A stretch of 64,000 nucleotides of DNA from Phytophthora sp. 'mugwort' (Eukaryota; Oomycota; Peronosporomycetes; Peronosporales; Peronosporaceae). Under the pieces are notes generated by a model. It was not told the origin of the DNA, did no database searches, and saw only the letters and a program-made list of their open reading frames with translations. The stretch is taken from the NCBI GenBank assembly GCA_033558025.1, contig JAUCEF010000008.1, positions 1,302,001-1,366,000 on the forward strand. Direction: 5' to 3'. The position numbers were made by a program, and so were the translations under genes. Shown here in pieces: positions 1 to 11,143 of this stretch (the stretch's first letter is position 1; each line of letters starts with the position of its first letter).

Positions 1-2230
1 GCAGAGAAAGATTGGCCACGCAGTGTTGCAGTCGCTGCAGTAGAACGTCGTTGTGGATGTTCGTTGTGTGCCGGTTCGGACAACAGAGCAGACCTTGCAA
101 GTCCGCTGTCGCCGTTTCGCCTGCGATGCTTCATTTCGTCATTCGTCACATTGGCGCGGTCTGTGCGTGGATGCGTGGGTGTTGCCGGTCGAAACGGGTA
201 CACTGGTTGGGAAGGTTGGCGCTGCGCGCAAAGTGTTGGCTTCGTACATATCTGCCGGCTTCAACTGGCACAACTGGAGATGTAATCGCTTTCATATACT
301 TCACGTGTGGAGTTACCGAGACTCCTTGTTCTTGTGATACGCCTTGTGAACGGTGTACCCATTCACTATGGCCAGGTCAATCAAACCCAGCACCAACGAC
401 TTGTAGTACTTGCGAAAACGGAGGACGCGCTGGAGTGAGTATCGTTGAAGGTGCAACTGGTTATGGATATCCCTCCATGAAGGCGTGGTAGTCCTTCACC
501 ACTCTGGGGCGCGGCACTTCCACTTGGTTTGGCCCGTTTTTCACGGTTAAGAGCAAAACTCCTTGCGCCAGCAGATCCACGGAGTTGAACAGTTCGTGTG
601 GTTGAACCGGCTTCATCCCTTCCAACTCGCGCTGGATGTCACGTCTTGTCTTCTTCAGTAGCGCGGAATTCAGCCGTTTCTTTTTTCGATAGCGCTGGTA
701 CGCCTCGTCAACACGCAGAGGGAGTACATCCAGGTGGTAGTGGTCTGAACACACGACAATGTGCTGCCGCAGTACCACTGGCATGAACTAAAAGAATAGC
801 ACAACGGTGGAGTCACCTCGTCGTAGCACCTCTGCCGTAGCCCCCGAGTATCCTTGGCGCAAACCAGGGAACTCCTTGTATTATCCACAGGCTCGTAAGG
901 CGTCATGAGATGTTCATGAATGTCTGGTTCGACGACGTTGTCCCACCCCGTGGTCGACATGTTGCGCAAGACACCGTTTCAAGTTCCGGCCAGTACTTCG
1001 TCTTCTCCGCCGAAGCTGCCCAGAAAGCTTTCCGCGAAGAGAATCTCGGCAGCAATTTCGGTTTAGGTTTCATCAGGATCGTCACAAGCATCTTCAGGTT
1101 CGCACAATGAATCATCGTCATCTTCCGAACCGTACTCTCCCGTATCCACGTCATCCCTCTCTGCTTCATCGACCGAATCCATTGCGCCGAACAGAGCTGA
1201 GCTTTCGCTGTCATCTACCTTGCTCAATTCATCATCGTTGTCGGCTAACAGCTCACTCCCCGGTGCGTTTTCATGGTCGTCATCATCGTCCGCTACAGAA
1301 TAGAAAACGAAGCAGTCAGTTTGTAGTTCGACAGATAGTATAACATTCAGGATACAGTGTAGCATATCATGCACCATACCGGACACCATACTAGCCAACA
1401 TACCAGATAGTATAAAATATACAGTATAACATACTATCGTTGGAGTCGCTTCGTACACCAGGCGAATTCACGGTGTCATCGTCAAGCACGAACGAAGTGC
1501 TTGATCATGCATCGTCGCTACCATTGGCGTCGCCAGCTTGGACAGAGGTTAAGTCGCAATTAGTTTTGGGGAAGTGGGTTGTGGGGTTCGAGCTGGTGTC
1601 CTTGCCCTTGGTCCCGGAGGTTGCATCAGTGCGAGTAGGTCGTTTCGATGGCCTCCTTCCATTTCTGCGACGTTGAACAGTAGGAGGTGGCGTTGTAGTT
1701 GTGATACTGCCACACGGGGCATGATCACCAGCAGGTGCATCAGCTGTAGATACCGTGGCGATATGTGCGCGGTCCTCAACTGCACGTTCAGCTTCACGTG
1801 CTTCTGCTACTTCTATATGGGCGGTATAGGTATCGCGAACATTTGGGCAGCAGCAGCAAACTGAGCATCGCCTGGTGCAAGCGCGGTGGGCATTGCGCTA
1901 GGCGTTAGAGCAGCTCCACGTGCTTGGCTCCGCAGCACTACAAAAGTCATAACACTAACTGTTAGATCAGCCACCATATCTAGTAGCATTCAAACGAAAC
2001 TTACCGTTTGAGTAGTACTCAATTACTGCCTCTTCGTCTAGGAAGTAGCCAATGCCGTTCGTGCCGTTGCGGTTTCCCTTCGGTCGAATGTACCGGTACC
2101 TCTCGTCCATACTGCGTGTCGGTGGTGCTTTGCGCGCCTAGCCTTGACCCTTGAGTTCTTTTCAAACGGACTTGAACGAAGGTCCCTCCACGTCACTTCG
2201 CTATCGCGCTAGATTTTGCCTATCGGCCGC
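1..2230 (-). pseudogene. PiggyBac-like transposase relic
   Basis: Minus-strand fragments in several frames, in the right order, give an oomycete PiggyBac-like transposase. The C-terminal part (about 300-480) reads IHNQLHLQRYSLQ, then RKYYKSLVLGLIDLAIVNGY, the conserved DVHDQLRLQRYSL region of these transposases; it is out of frame with the open stretch 461-784 (PRPRVVKDYHAFMEG). Upstream pieces at 670-969 (PYEPVDNT, GLRQ) and an Asp/Glu-rich stretch near 1063-1350 fit the central and acidic N-terminal regions. At about 2010-2170 another exon-like piece reads DERYRYIRPKGNRNGTNGIG and ends at a GTAAGT donor near 2003; just before it two expected Trp codons are stops. The multiple frameshifts and stops make this a dead copy. 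Domain assignment is by recognition of motifs. The element ends were not found, and the left end lies outside the window. Confidence 0.7.
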
Positions 2231-3470
2231 ACCATTGTGTTCTCCTCTCGACTTGTGCCCCTCGTCCGCAAATCCTCGAATGAGGCGGATTTGGTAAGGC
2301 GGAGGAGGGGGCTGACTGAGAGCACTCGTGTGGTGCCCGTTACCTCCGCAAAATGATATAAATCAGGTGGGCACAGATGTTACCTGTCGAAAATTATATT
2401 TAAATTTAGACAAACACTGATCCCATCCTCGAAAGAAAAAAAGGCGCGAACAGAGACAAGACGTACCTATGTCTTAACGTTTGTATGCTCGATGGCGAGG
2501 GAAAATGCATACCATACAAACTTCAAGTCTTTTTGCTAATGCTGCATTTTGCAGCATCCGGTTTGGAGGGGTTCAGATTAGGAGAAATTTCAGTGGTTTA
2601 AAGTTTCAGCATGGGCTGATTTCGTTTCTAGAGGGTATCCTTTTATCTGGTGGTGTTTATTATGAACGTCACATGATATGTCCTATTTTTTGCAAATCGA
2701 CCGCTTTATAGCCGTTTAGGCTCTATATATACGACGTAGCCCCTTTCTTTATATATAACCAGAACGTCAGTCCGATTTGTTGCATCTTAACCCCTGTTCA
2801 TATATCACATGTTACCGTCGATTTAGCGTCAAATCGCTTTGAATGCCCATTTAACACTGGACATTCGAGGACATCGCTATATATAAACGATGTCGATGTC
2901 ACTATTATCATTAAACAAGGATAACTATACGTATATATATTACGATTGAAAAAGCTTAAAATGCATACGTATGCGTCTGGATCAGGTATTTCGCAAAGGA
3001 TATGGCTACAACGATCAAGAGAGCCGCTCAAGAAAACGCAGGTGCGGACCGGCTTGCAACCAAGGTCATGGGTCGGTGGCTATCGAGCGCTTTTGAAGAA
3101 TATCCCGTGTTGACAGCCCAAGGTTCTTCTCAACTATCAAAACTCATGTGCTGAGCTGGTCGGCTGCTGCAGAAGTTGATTCCACATCGACAATAATTTC
3201 CTTCGTGGCCGAGCAGCATTGGATTGATTAAGGGGTGCCGTTACACCTCACCAACGAAGAAACATGAATGATTTCCCCACTCGTTAGCGATTGTTGGAAA
3301 TGGTCGGTGTACGGTCAAGAGTCGGCCAAAACGGCAGTGCACTACGCCCAGGAACTTAGATATGAAAGAGCAGAAACTCTAGTGAGGTTTAACCTGATAT
3401 GAAAATACAGACACCTCGTTGAATTTAAATGCACATACACAGGTACTGATAGCGTAAGAACCGCAGCTCC
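2231..3470. other. AT-rich stretch with no convincing gene
   Basis: AT-rich with TATATA runs near 2730-2760 and 2875-2940. The only candidate is a short plus-strand ORF at 3002-3154 (50 residues, containing RLATKVMGRWLSSAFEEYP), which has protein-like composition but no recognised family. It may be a transposon fragment. Nothing else is supported. Confidence 0.4.
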
Positions 3471-4714
3471 TTCATACTCAACAAACTCAGCTTCTCCGCG
3501 CCAGCAAACTGTTCGAATGCAATCATCATGTGCATTCCGCAGTTGTAGCTGTCGACTTGCACTCCAAGCTCACTCGCATAGGGATGTATTCGCTATTTTC
3601 TTGGCGCGAAGCCTTGTAGCAGCCCAACCAACGTTTCGGCAAGCACACGAACGCCAGCTGCATAACTCGACATGATTGGGTCGTAGTGCTCACATCTTTC
3701 AGCTGTAGGTCCATCATGATACAGCACCAGTGATTCCCGCCACAGATGACAGGAATCCAAATTTTCTCGTAGGTCACGCCGATAAATGTTATCCATGCTC
3801 GCGACCGGCATGTAGCTGTTCATTACGTTTTCGGCTATCGATGTGTCCACTCTGATTGTATGGGCTCTCTCAGCAAACAGACTCGACATCAGCGTATTGA
3901 CGGTGTCGTCGCCCAATGCCGTTTTGTCAACGAGCTCCAGTGTTTCTGTCTGTATACAACAGCATACTCACACACACATGTTAGTGATGAGTCAGAACAT
4001 TCGGGATGCGTTGATCATACATGTACGGAGACAAGCAGATATTGACTTGAGCTTCAGAAGTATGTCAGGGTCTGGCTCGACTTAGTAACCATTGGGCATC
4101 GCAATGGTGAGGTCGATCGCTCCAACCCACTTCATAGCCTTTCCAACAAGACGGACACGCTTTATAGCCTCGTGTCATTTTTTCATGACGGTAAGTGTTA
4201 CTGTAGAATAAAGGCCAATACCACTAATCACCACTGCCACTTTCTGCTCACCTAGGTTTTCGCGGCCAGCGTTCGAGTCTTTTTCCTGGAGGACTCATAC
4301 TTTTTGATCGTATCTCTCGATGAGGTCTGTTCTAAATATCGGGGTGATAGCACCAATGGGAGTCACTGGGGGCAATGAGGCAATTTTGCGGGCAATTGGG
4401 GCTCTAGGTTTCTTTGCAAAAATGGAACAGCTTGAATCTTGTCAGTAGAGCCGCCAGCGACGCGTAGGTAGGCTGATTATTTACAGCATCCTGGACGTTG
4501 GCAAGACTCAGGTTCGACGCGAACATATCTGAGTCGTCTTGCGCAGTGGCAACGGCTCTATTGCGGGCAGCTTTTTTTGCGTAGCTGTTTGTTTCGATCG
4601 TCCACGGAATCTCGGTGGGCTACTGATACAAAAGGCATACTCGTTGGCCGCTTCCATCGTCACCCGCTGCTCCTTGGGCTCGGCCCGTCCTTCAACAACT
4701 TATTGACCGAGCGG

Positions 4715-4852
4715 ATAGCTGCCCGACACGCCCGATTGACCGCCCGCCACGCCCGACAACCCGATTGATCACCAGGTTGGCCATATTCGCCAGATTGACT
4801 ATTGGCCCGATTGACTGCCCGATTGACTTTGCAAGTCGCCCGACTGGACTTC
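4715..4852. repeat. Degenerate CCCGAYTGA simple repeat
   Basis: About ten imperfect copies of CCCGATTGA, CCCGACTGG and CCCGACA spaced 8-20 bp apart, lying inside the spacer of the MULE relic. Similar CCGACTGA/CCGAATGA strings recur at about 6043-6092 and 7176-7233 in the same element. Confidence 0.6.
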
Positions 4853-5847
4853 AGTGTCATTGTCCGACTTGTTTTGAAGGACGAGATAGGTTGTGAAGGC
4901 GCTTGGTTGGCTACCACTGGAGGAGAAGGTTGAGATAAATCAGACTGTAGCTCTATCACCTGAATATCATGCTCCGTTTCAAGCTGCGACCCCGACTTCA
5001 GGTCCACATTGTTCCACGTTTGAAGAACTGCCGAAATTTCCCTTCTTTATCTGATGCGACACCTCCTGTAAATACGCGATCACCTCACGATACTCCACCA
5101 TTTCAAGCCCCATCTTGGTATCACATATCATACTAGCAATGGCATCTCCTCGCGCAACTTGGAATTTGAGTCCCATGGACGCTCGTTCGTCGATAACACC
5201 CGCCGGATTGAAAAAGACTCAGTAGCGATGAAGCTTTCAGGGGCCTCTTCAAACTCGACTGCACATCGTACAGATGCAATCAGCCAACGTGGTTCAGTAG
5301 TTGTGTCGGGATCACTGATTCCTTGCTCAGATAATTTTTGAGGAAGAAGACATGCCGGCATGGCAACAAGCGAGTGCTCATGATTAAACCCGAGCATGTC
5401 CAGTCACTCTTTGAGACGGAATACTCTGCGTTCAGTTCACTCAACGCGCAACCATCGGTACAAGTGCTTTTGATGAAGTAGACGTCCGGACACCTCTCGT
5501 AAAAATCGTAAGCAGCTCGACCTAGCGCGTATACATACTGCTCGCGTATCAGCTCTCACGCGTGCTCGCTGACAAGATTCGCCACGAGACTCATCTCACG
5601 GTCATATCCGGAATGATGCACGTTCACCTTTTTGTTCACTTCATCCATGAAACGTCGTTCTTGCCGACTCTGGTAGTAAATGAGCAGAAGCGATGCATTC
5701 ACCCACGGACATAAAAAGATCCATCCATTCTTTTAACTGTTTCCACAAAGCCTCCAACCTGTTGTTTGTGTAATTTCCAAGTATCACCGTGATCTGACGC
5801 TTGTGTGCACACCACAGTTTTCGACAGTTCTTCCAGTTCTTCCGAAA

Positions 5848-6033
5848 GTACCCGACGGACGTGCAAAGACTGATTTCCACCTCCAAGAGAGATTCATCTT
5901 CTGAGCCTGGCAACTCCAAGATGAGAGATTCAACTTCTGAGCCTGGCAAAGCCTGGAGCCTGGCAACTCCAGGCTCAGAAGATGAATCTCTCTTGGAGGT
6001 GGAAATCAGTCTTTGCACCCGTCCGTCGGGTAC
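5848..6033. repeat. Foldback (inverted repeat) inside the MULE relic
   Basis: Left arm 5848-5910 (starting GTACCCGACGGACG) is repeated as its reverse complement at 5969-6033 (ending CGTCCGTCGGGTAC) with only a 2-3 base difference. The 58-base loop contains direct repeats of GAGCCTGGCAACTCCA. It interrupts the transposase reading frame just upstream of the YFRKNWKNCRKLWC block, so it is a secondary insertion or a local inverted duplication. Confidence 0.75.
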
Positions 6034-6152
6034 TTGGCCCAACCAAACCCGTCTGATGCCCGACTGAGACCAACCAATTCCCGACTGACCTTGACACTTG
6101 CCGTTCGGAAGACAATTCGCGCTCAGCTATTCTTCCAGCAGAGCCTCCCGCC

Positions 6153-6182
6153 GGTTGGATATCCCGTACGGAATATCCAACC
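6153..6182. repeat. 30-bp near-perfect palindrome
   Basis: GGTTGGATATCCCGTACGG followed by AATATCCAACC reads the same on both strands apart from one base pair. It lies within the MULE relic. It may be the remains of a small insertion or a chance hairpin; no function is known. Confidence 0.6.
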
Positions 6183-7531
6183 TATTCAGCCACTATCTTA
6201 GCGTAGAATAACAGGTTCATCACTCCACGTAGCTGTTCTTTCTGCCACGAGCTAAACCCGTAGTCGGTGGATGCGATTTCTCCCTGAGATACTTCAGGAC
6301 ATGAAACTGCCACAGCAAAATCGTGGCGTTCGGAAATGCTTTCCTCAGCACAGACATCTCTGTAAAGTCATTGCCTGTCAACACGCAGCGCAACTTCTTC
6401 CAGGGGGGGATTGTTTGTCTTGGCCTCCTCCAGGGCTGTCAGTAACGTTGGCAATTACTCATTTTGCAGCTGCACAAACTGACCCTTACGAAACGTGTCA
6501 TGTGCCATGAAAGAGAATACCTTATACTTGGATCGATTAGCCCCGTGGGTCGCATCAATCAGCAAAATCTCTGGAATTTGACTGTAGAGAGACCACACCT
6601 GCTTCGTCTGCCGCGTAATGCATGTTACAACTTTCTGCCAAACGAAAATTATAACATAGAGTTAGATATTTTCATAGCGGTAAATGCAAGTGAACGGCAT
6701 GTTTCTCATACATTTTCGTTGCTATTGTCAACGAAAATGCGGCCGACATTTCCGGCCACATCTTCGAACTCCGTCATCCACTTCTTCAACCGCTTTGCGC
6801 TGGTAGTTGGGCCGTTTCCGTTTTCCCGACTCTTGAACTTCCGGACCAGGTTGTGAACATCTTGAGGTTTCGGATTTCTCTCCGAGTTGTCATTGATATT
6901 GTGTTCGTTTTCTTGGCACCAGCTTTCCGGAGCTTGGCAACAGTTTGTAACGTGATCTCATCCAGCGAAATCCGATTTGAAGGGAAGCACGTCCCAAGAG
7001 GCTGTGGTTGTGCTCGAGGCGGCACCTCGTTATCTTGATGGCAAAGGTCATGGTGCTGGTGCTTTTGTCGCCAACTTGCACACACGTATTGATCTAGAAA
7101 CAAAGCACCACATCGCAAAACAGTCGATATTCGAACGACACCAGAACACTACCCAAATGATCCCGGATCAAAACAAAGCTGACCGAGCCCGAATGAGCCC
7201 GACTGAGCCGACCGAGCTCAAATGAACCCGAATATCTCGACAACAACAGTATAAAGGAAGGTTTGTACCTGCGCCTTGCAACCATTAGCCCGACTCTCCT
7301 GCCGTGGACGTTTAGTGCTCGCCTTGCAATTGGACTTCCCGTAGTGAGTGCAGATGAACGTCCTGACCTACTGCTCTCACTCCTCCGGAATTTTGGCTGC
7401 CTTTGACTTTGTGCGATTGATAATTCCGTTACGCTATGTCGCAGTAGTATTCGTCCTAGCACGGAAGACCTATCGAGCATATATGCCTGTTAAAATAAAT
7501 AAAAATGCAAGAGATATAAACGAAGAATTAC

Positions 7532-7664
7532 CTGGAACGACTGCGCTTGATACATGGCCAGGTAGGCCTCGAAGGCCTTCACGATGGAAACTGGATATCT
7601 CGAGGCGGTGGAGCGACCATAATCCGCTCCGTGCATAAATTTCTGGCGATGTTTGTTGTCTCCG
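7532..7664 (-). other. Possible orphan coding exon
   Basis: The minus strand has an open, protein-like stretch including KFMHGADYGRSTASRYPVS and VKAFEAYLAMYQAQSFQ, ending exactly at a CAG|GTAATT splice-donor-like site at 7531. It is not recognised. Stops follow immediately upstream in frame, so if real it is one exon of a spliced or broken gene. It could be an unrecognised part of the neighbouring transposon. Confidence 0.25.
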
Positions 7665-8136
7665 TCTACTCAGCATCACAGGGGCTCGGTGATGGCACCC
7701 ACCCATCCAGCGACGAACACTCGGACACGTCTGATACCTTTCGCTCGCAGCTGTCGTTCCGATCGGCAGGGAGGGGACGCTTCTGCGTGCTGCCCGCCCT
7801 GACACGCGTCATATTCCTCCCGTTGGAGCCACGCGTTTGCTTGTTGGGGGGGGGGGTGGCAGCGGCTGTATACGTTATACCTTGTACGGATACGGCTTAA
7901 TCAGCAGATCAGAATAGGATAGCAGATGGGCAAGGGGTAGGTTTCAAACGACAATTTACTCACTCTTTAATTTATATAGTTTTGGGTTATGGTCACGATA
8001 TATGTGATTATGAAGGCATAACGCTCCCTTTCAGTCCTTCTTCTCGAATGCAGGCATGATGGTTTGAAGACTTCAGGCCTCCACTCTTACTCCAGTAGTG
8101 GATGTCGAGAGCGCTATTCAGTACGATTGAGACGTT
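7665..8136. other. Stretch without a supported gene
   Basis: Contains a run of about ten G residues near 7847-7856 and ordinary mixed sequence. No coding or structural signal could be supported. Confidence 0.4.
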
Positions 8137-8841
8137 TTACACACTTTGTAGCAACAGCAATAGTGGTTTCAACATGTTGGCCTCGTAGCGAACACTCACT
8201 ACCCGAGCGTTTGTGTCCTCAAAGTCGAAACGCACAGTGCTGGGAACAACAAGTCGCTGGCCGAGGAGCTCTGCCGCGAGTGGGGTCCATGTATCTAATC
8301 CGCTGCGATTGTTAAGGACTGGAAATGCCATGAGCAGCATTTTCTCCGTGATAATGGTGGTTCCCGTCATACTAGCGATAATGGAGCCTCCTGGTCCTCG
8401 CTCTACCCTTTCAAGGTCATACAGGAGGTTGTCATGATGAACTGAGATGAGCCTCCAGTCTTCCAATGCCGCTTCCACACCGAATCCAATATTGGCCTGC
8501 ACGTCTGGCGTCATAACAGCCTGATAAAATTGCGTTTGTACAAACGCTGGGTCGGATTGAAGCGCTGCAGTGGCATTGCAGAGCTCTGAGACCGGTGCGG
8601 TGGGGTGAAATCCGTGGCGAAACAGACGAAAGTACTCCACTACCACCTTGAGGGGCACCGTCGTATTTGCAATGTTTGGTGGAATCTTCTGGCGCTCTTT
8701 GCCGAGTCGTCTAACTTGCTCTCGTAGTTGTCCAACAGCGACTTCAAGGGACGTTGTTTTTTCCTTCAGTTTCGTCCGGTAGCGTTGTTGTGTTCTGCGT
8801 CGACGTTGTCGATGGAGGCAGCGCCGATCGTTCAGCAGTAC
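8137..8841 (-). CDS. bZIP-like transcription factor (5' end unresolved; possibly pseudogene)
   Basis: The open frame on the minus strand starts after an in-frame TAA at 8842-8844. It encodes a very basic segment (HRQRRRRTQQRYRTKLKEK, about 8764-8815) running directly into a leucine-zipper-like heptad region (LEVAVGQLREQVRRLGKE), then a conserved-looking C-terminal domain of about 170 residues (PLKVVVEYFRLFRHG through LLLLLQSV). This layout matches the bZIP proteins expanded in Phytophthora. Aligning R-Y-R with the canonical N-x7-R signature puts Gln where Asn is expected; basic-region variants at that Asn are known in oomycete bZIPs. There is no good ATG in this frame. The adjacent frame contains an ATG ORF (8744-8971) with YQNRWHELSTAERSA just upstream of the basic region, which suggests a 5' frameshift or an intron. 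Expected role: DNA-binding regulator in the nucleus. Function is inferred from the domain only. Confidence 0.6.
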   Translation of the reverse strand, partial: VLLNDRRCLHRQRRRRTQQRYRTKLKEKTTSLEVAVGQLREQVRRLGKERQKIPPNIANTTVPLKVVVEYFRLFRHGFHPTAPVSELCNATAALQSDPAFVQTQFYQAVMTPDVQANIGFGVEAALEDWRLISVHHDNLLYDLERVERGPGGSIIASMTGTTIITEKMLLMAFPVLNNRSGLDTWTPLAAELLGQRLVVPSTVRFDFEDTNARVVSVRYEANMLKPLLLLLQSV

Positions 8842-8849
8842 TTAATTCG

Positions 8850-10170
8850 TGCCAGCGGTTTTGATACATGCCTAGTTCGATGCAGTTCGCTGACGTTAGG
8901 TGCGTTGTCTGGTGTTCTGAGCTCGGTAATTGCTCTTGAGTCGAGCCGCTTAGGTCAGTGCAGCTAGCCACTGGATGGGACTGTGAGTTGTCGGTATGTG
9001 GATGTTTTTGCTCACGTCGTCAAGATCGTCGAACAGGTAGGTTGATGCGTGTGAGTGTCGCCCTGTTAGGACCCCAATCACGGCGTCACTCAGGAAATGA
9101 CTATTGGGTGGGTTAAGTAAGCTGTGATTCATTCTTCTTGGGGGGTCTTGAATGGTCTTGAATGGAAAGATGACGACTGCAGAGTGACAATGGCCACAGT
9201 AAGCGAGCAGCGAAGCCAGTTACAGAGGCCAACACATCTTGAAAACCTTATCCCGTCATCTGAAAGTGCGATATACGTATCACTACAACGTGAGTGTATA
9301 CACTATTACTGATTGTTGGAAGACCCTTCGCATGCGAGACGTCTTTCTCCATTCATGAGCAGGTGGTCGTGCTAAATTTATGTGGATTGACAAAGGCAGG
9401 GACTTTTGCTACTCCCACAAGTTGCAAGTCGAGGAATGGACCGATGCGATAGGTACTTGGCACAACTATCACCATAATTGCCGCAATTTGAGCTGCTAAT
9501 GTAAAAATATGGACGCCGGACGGGACGCCGCTTATTGGATGGCTAGACACGCGTCAAGTTGACGACGTGACTTGAGGTGGAGGTGTCTCCTTATCCGTGA
9601 TGACAATAATCGATCCTAGGGAATTGCATGTCATCAATCTTTGCGTTATCTAAGACAACGGTTCTGCAAAATGATTACTCTCGGTTTGGTCGCCATCATT
9701 CAACGCGATATTTTTTTAACATCACAGAATGCGATATTCCCATATTCTAGATTGGGAGCAAATGATTCACGGTTGGTATTAATACACGCTTCCCACGAAT
9801 GAAAAAGCGATGACCTTACAATTGTGGAGCTATCTGTCCCGGTGTATGAACTAGAATATCAAATCAAAACAGAATATACTCAGCGTAGCTACTGTACATG
9901 TAGTTTGCAGAGGTGTGGTATGCAGCATATCTGCTGTATAGTGTGCGCTGATGAAACCTCTTTTTTCGTTTTGTCACACTGATAGGAAAGAGTTTCCAGG
10001 AAGTACCCGTGAGCCATCTGCAGAGAATGACGACGAACAGGAAAAAATGATTGAAAGACTGGAAATGACAACTGGAAACGAGAAGATGAAGTCACGTGAT
10101 GGATGAATAGTTCCTCTCTTAGATCCTCTCACCCACTTGGCATCATTCTGCAAAATCCTCTTCGGCAGTG
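8850..10170. other. Intergenic stretch, no supported gene
   Basis: Short ORFs occur on both strands but none shows a recognisable domain, good start context or splice signals. No repeats of note were seen. Confidence 0.4.
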
Positions 10171-10175
10171 AGAAC

Positions 10176-10728
10176 ATGGCTAACGTCCGGCTGCAGACCC
10201 GTAATGGTCACACATTCGACTGCACGGTTGATTTAAGTGTTGAGGAATCAACTATTGCCCTGAGGAACACAGTCACGAATGAGTTGTGGTACGTTGTCAA
10301 CATGGTTTGACGTGCGAGCATCGAGCTCCTATGCTGTTTTTATCGACGCAGAACATGTAAAGTGACACGGGAAAGCTTACAAAAAAATTACGTAAGTTAT
10401 TCGCCGTCCCTCCGGCTGGCAAACCTTCCTCGTGTCATCCTGGCGTTTTTCCAGGCCAGTAGTTGGTACCGTCAAAATTCAGGTAGATCAAACCGTGACG
10501 AACTCGATGGCATTCAGAGTGTATATAATGGAGCGTTCAAGAATGTTCAGGCGACGAGGGTATTATTATATTGACCCAGGACCAATCCCCTTACTGCATG
10601 TCGCTAAAATTTTACTGCCGTCTCGACGGTGCTCAAAGGGATGGATTTTCCACATGATACCTCAAGACCCAGCAGCCATTGAGAAACGCGAGGTGGAAAA
10701 AGAGTCGCAGGCGAAGAAGTGGCGATGA
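10176..10728 (+). other. Possible small spliced gene or pseudogene, not recognised
   Basis: An ATG at 10176 opens MANVRLQTRNGHTFDCTVDL, which then reaches a GTACGT donor-like site near 10288. A second clear intron candidate runs from GTAAGT at 10392 to a pyrimidine-rich TTTTTCCAG at 10454. The following frame is open to 10728 and contains YYYIDPGPIPLLHVAKILL and a charged C-terminus. Joining the first segment to the second leaves an in-frame stop with every acceptor tried, so the model is incomplete or the locus is broken. The N-terminus faintly recalls a SKP1/elongin-type fold, but this is too weak to name. Function unknown. Confidence 0.3.
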
Positions 10729-10791
10729 ACCATAACGGGTCAAATGTAGGCGATTCGTTCTGCTATCAACTTTTTCTAAATTAACTTCGGG

Positions 10792-10895
10792 TTTTGACGA
10801 CCACCAAAATTAAGCAATTACCGGTTATATACCGGTGAGCGAATACCCGACTTCTAAGTAAATAAGTAAAATATCACCTGGTAGCTGGACGGTAG
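10792..10895. repeat. Imperfect direct repeat, copy 1
   Basis: A unit containing AAATTAAGCAATTACCGG, ATATACCGG and GTAGCTGGACGGTA is repeated at 10968-11074 with point changes and small indels. The two copies sit just upstream of the PAC1 gene. Confidence 0.7.
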
Positions 10896-10967
10896 TCTGG
10901 ATTTATCCATACAGAGATCGCACTGGTGTTGTTTGTAACATTCGTTCTGATTATCTCTTTCTTCAAA

Positions 10968-11074
10968 TTTTGACGTCACAACCGAAATTAAGCAATTACC
11001 GGAAATATACCGGTTTGTTAAGATTTGTATACTAAGTATATCAGTAAAATACCACCTACTGGTAGCTGGACGGT
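10968..11074. repeat. Imperfect direct repeat, copy 2
   Basis: Second copy of the unit at 10792-10895, about 175 bp downstream. It lies within 70 bp of the PAC1 start codon, so it may overlap that promoter. Confidence 0.7.
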
Positions 11075-11143
11075 ATGTACATGTACCGTACTGTAACACC
11101 TAAAATACTGTAGTATACTTGAACTACTTTTAAAGTATTAGAG

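Larger units (their letters stand above)
3480..7110 (-). pseudogene. MULE transposase relic with SWIM finger and Ulp1-like peptidase
   Basis: Read on the minus strand from 7.1 kb downward, the pieces are collinear with an oomycete Mutator-like transposase. They are a FLYWCH-like N-terminal segment (TRCRLEHNHSLL, about 7020); PQDVHNLVRKFKSREN (about 6860); the catalytic-core start LLIDATHGANRSKYKVF (about 6545); LTGNDFTEMSVLRKAFPNA (about 6370); GNYTNNRLEALWKQLKEWM (about 5740); and a SWIM zinc finger with LLPCRHVFFLK (about 5350). Further down, at 3480-3920, comes a C48 cysteine-peptidase domain: KIWIPVICGGNHWCCIMMDL carries the catalytic His region and SYNCGMHMMIAFEQF the catalytic Cys. Frameshifts occur between almost every block (for example inside the Ulp1 domain near 3690) and a foldback interrupts it at 5848-6033, so it cannot make a full protein. 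A possible intron lies near 6640-6700. No terminal inverted repeats were seen. Confidence 0.75.

Noticed and set aside
10176..10290. Naming the small gene as SKP1/elongin-like
   Set aside because: Similarity is limited to a short N-terminal pattern, and no spliced model gives an open frame to the rest.
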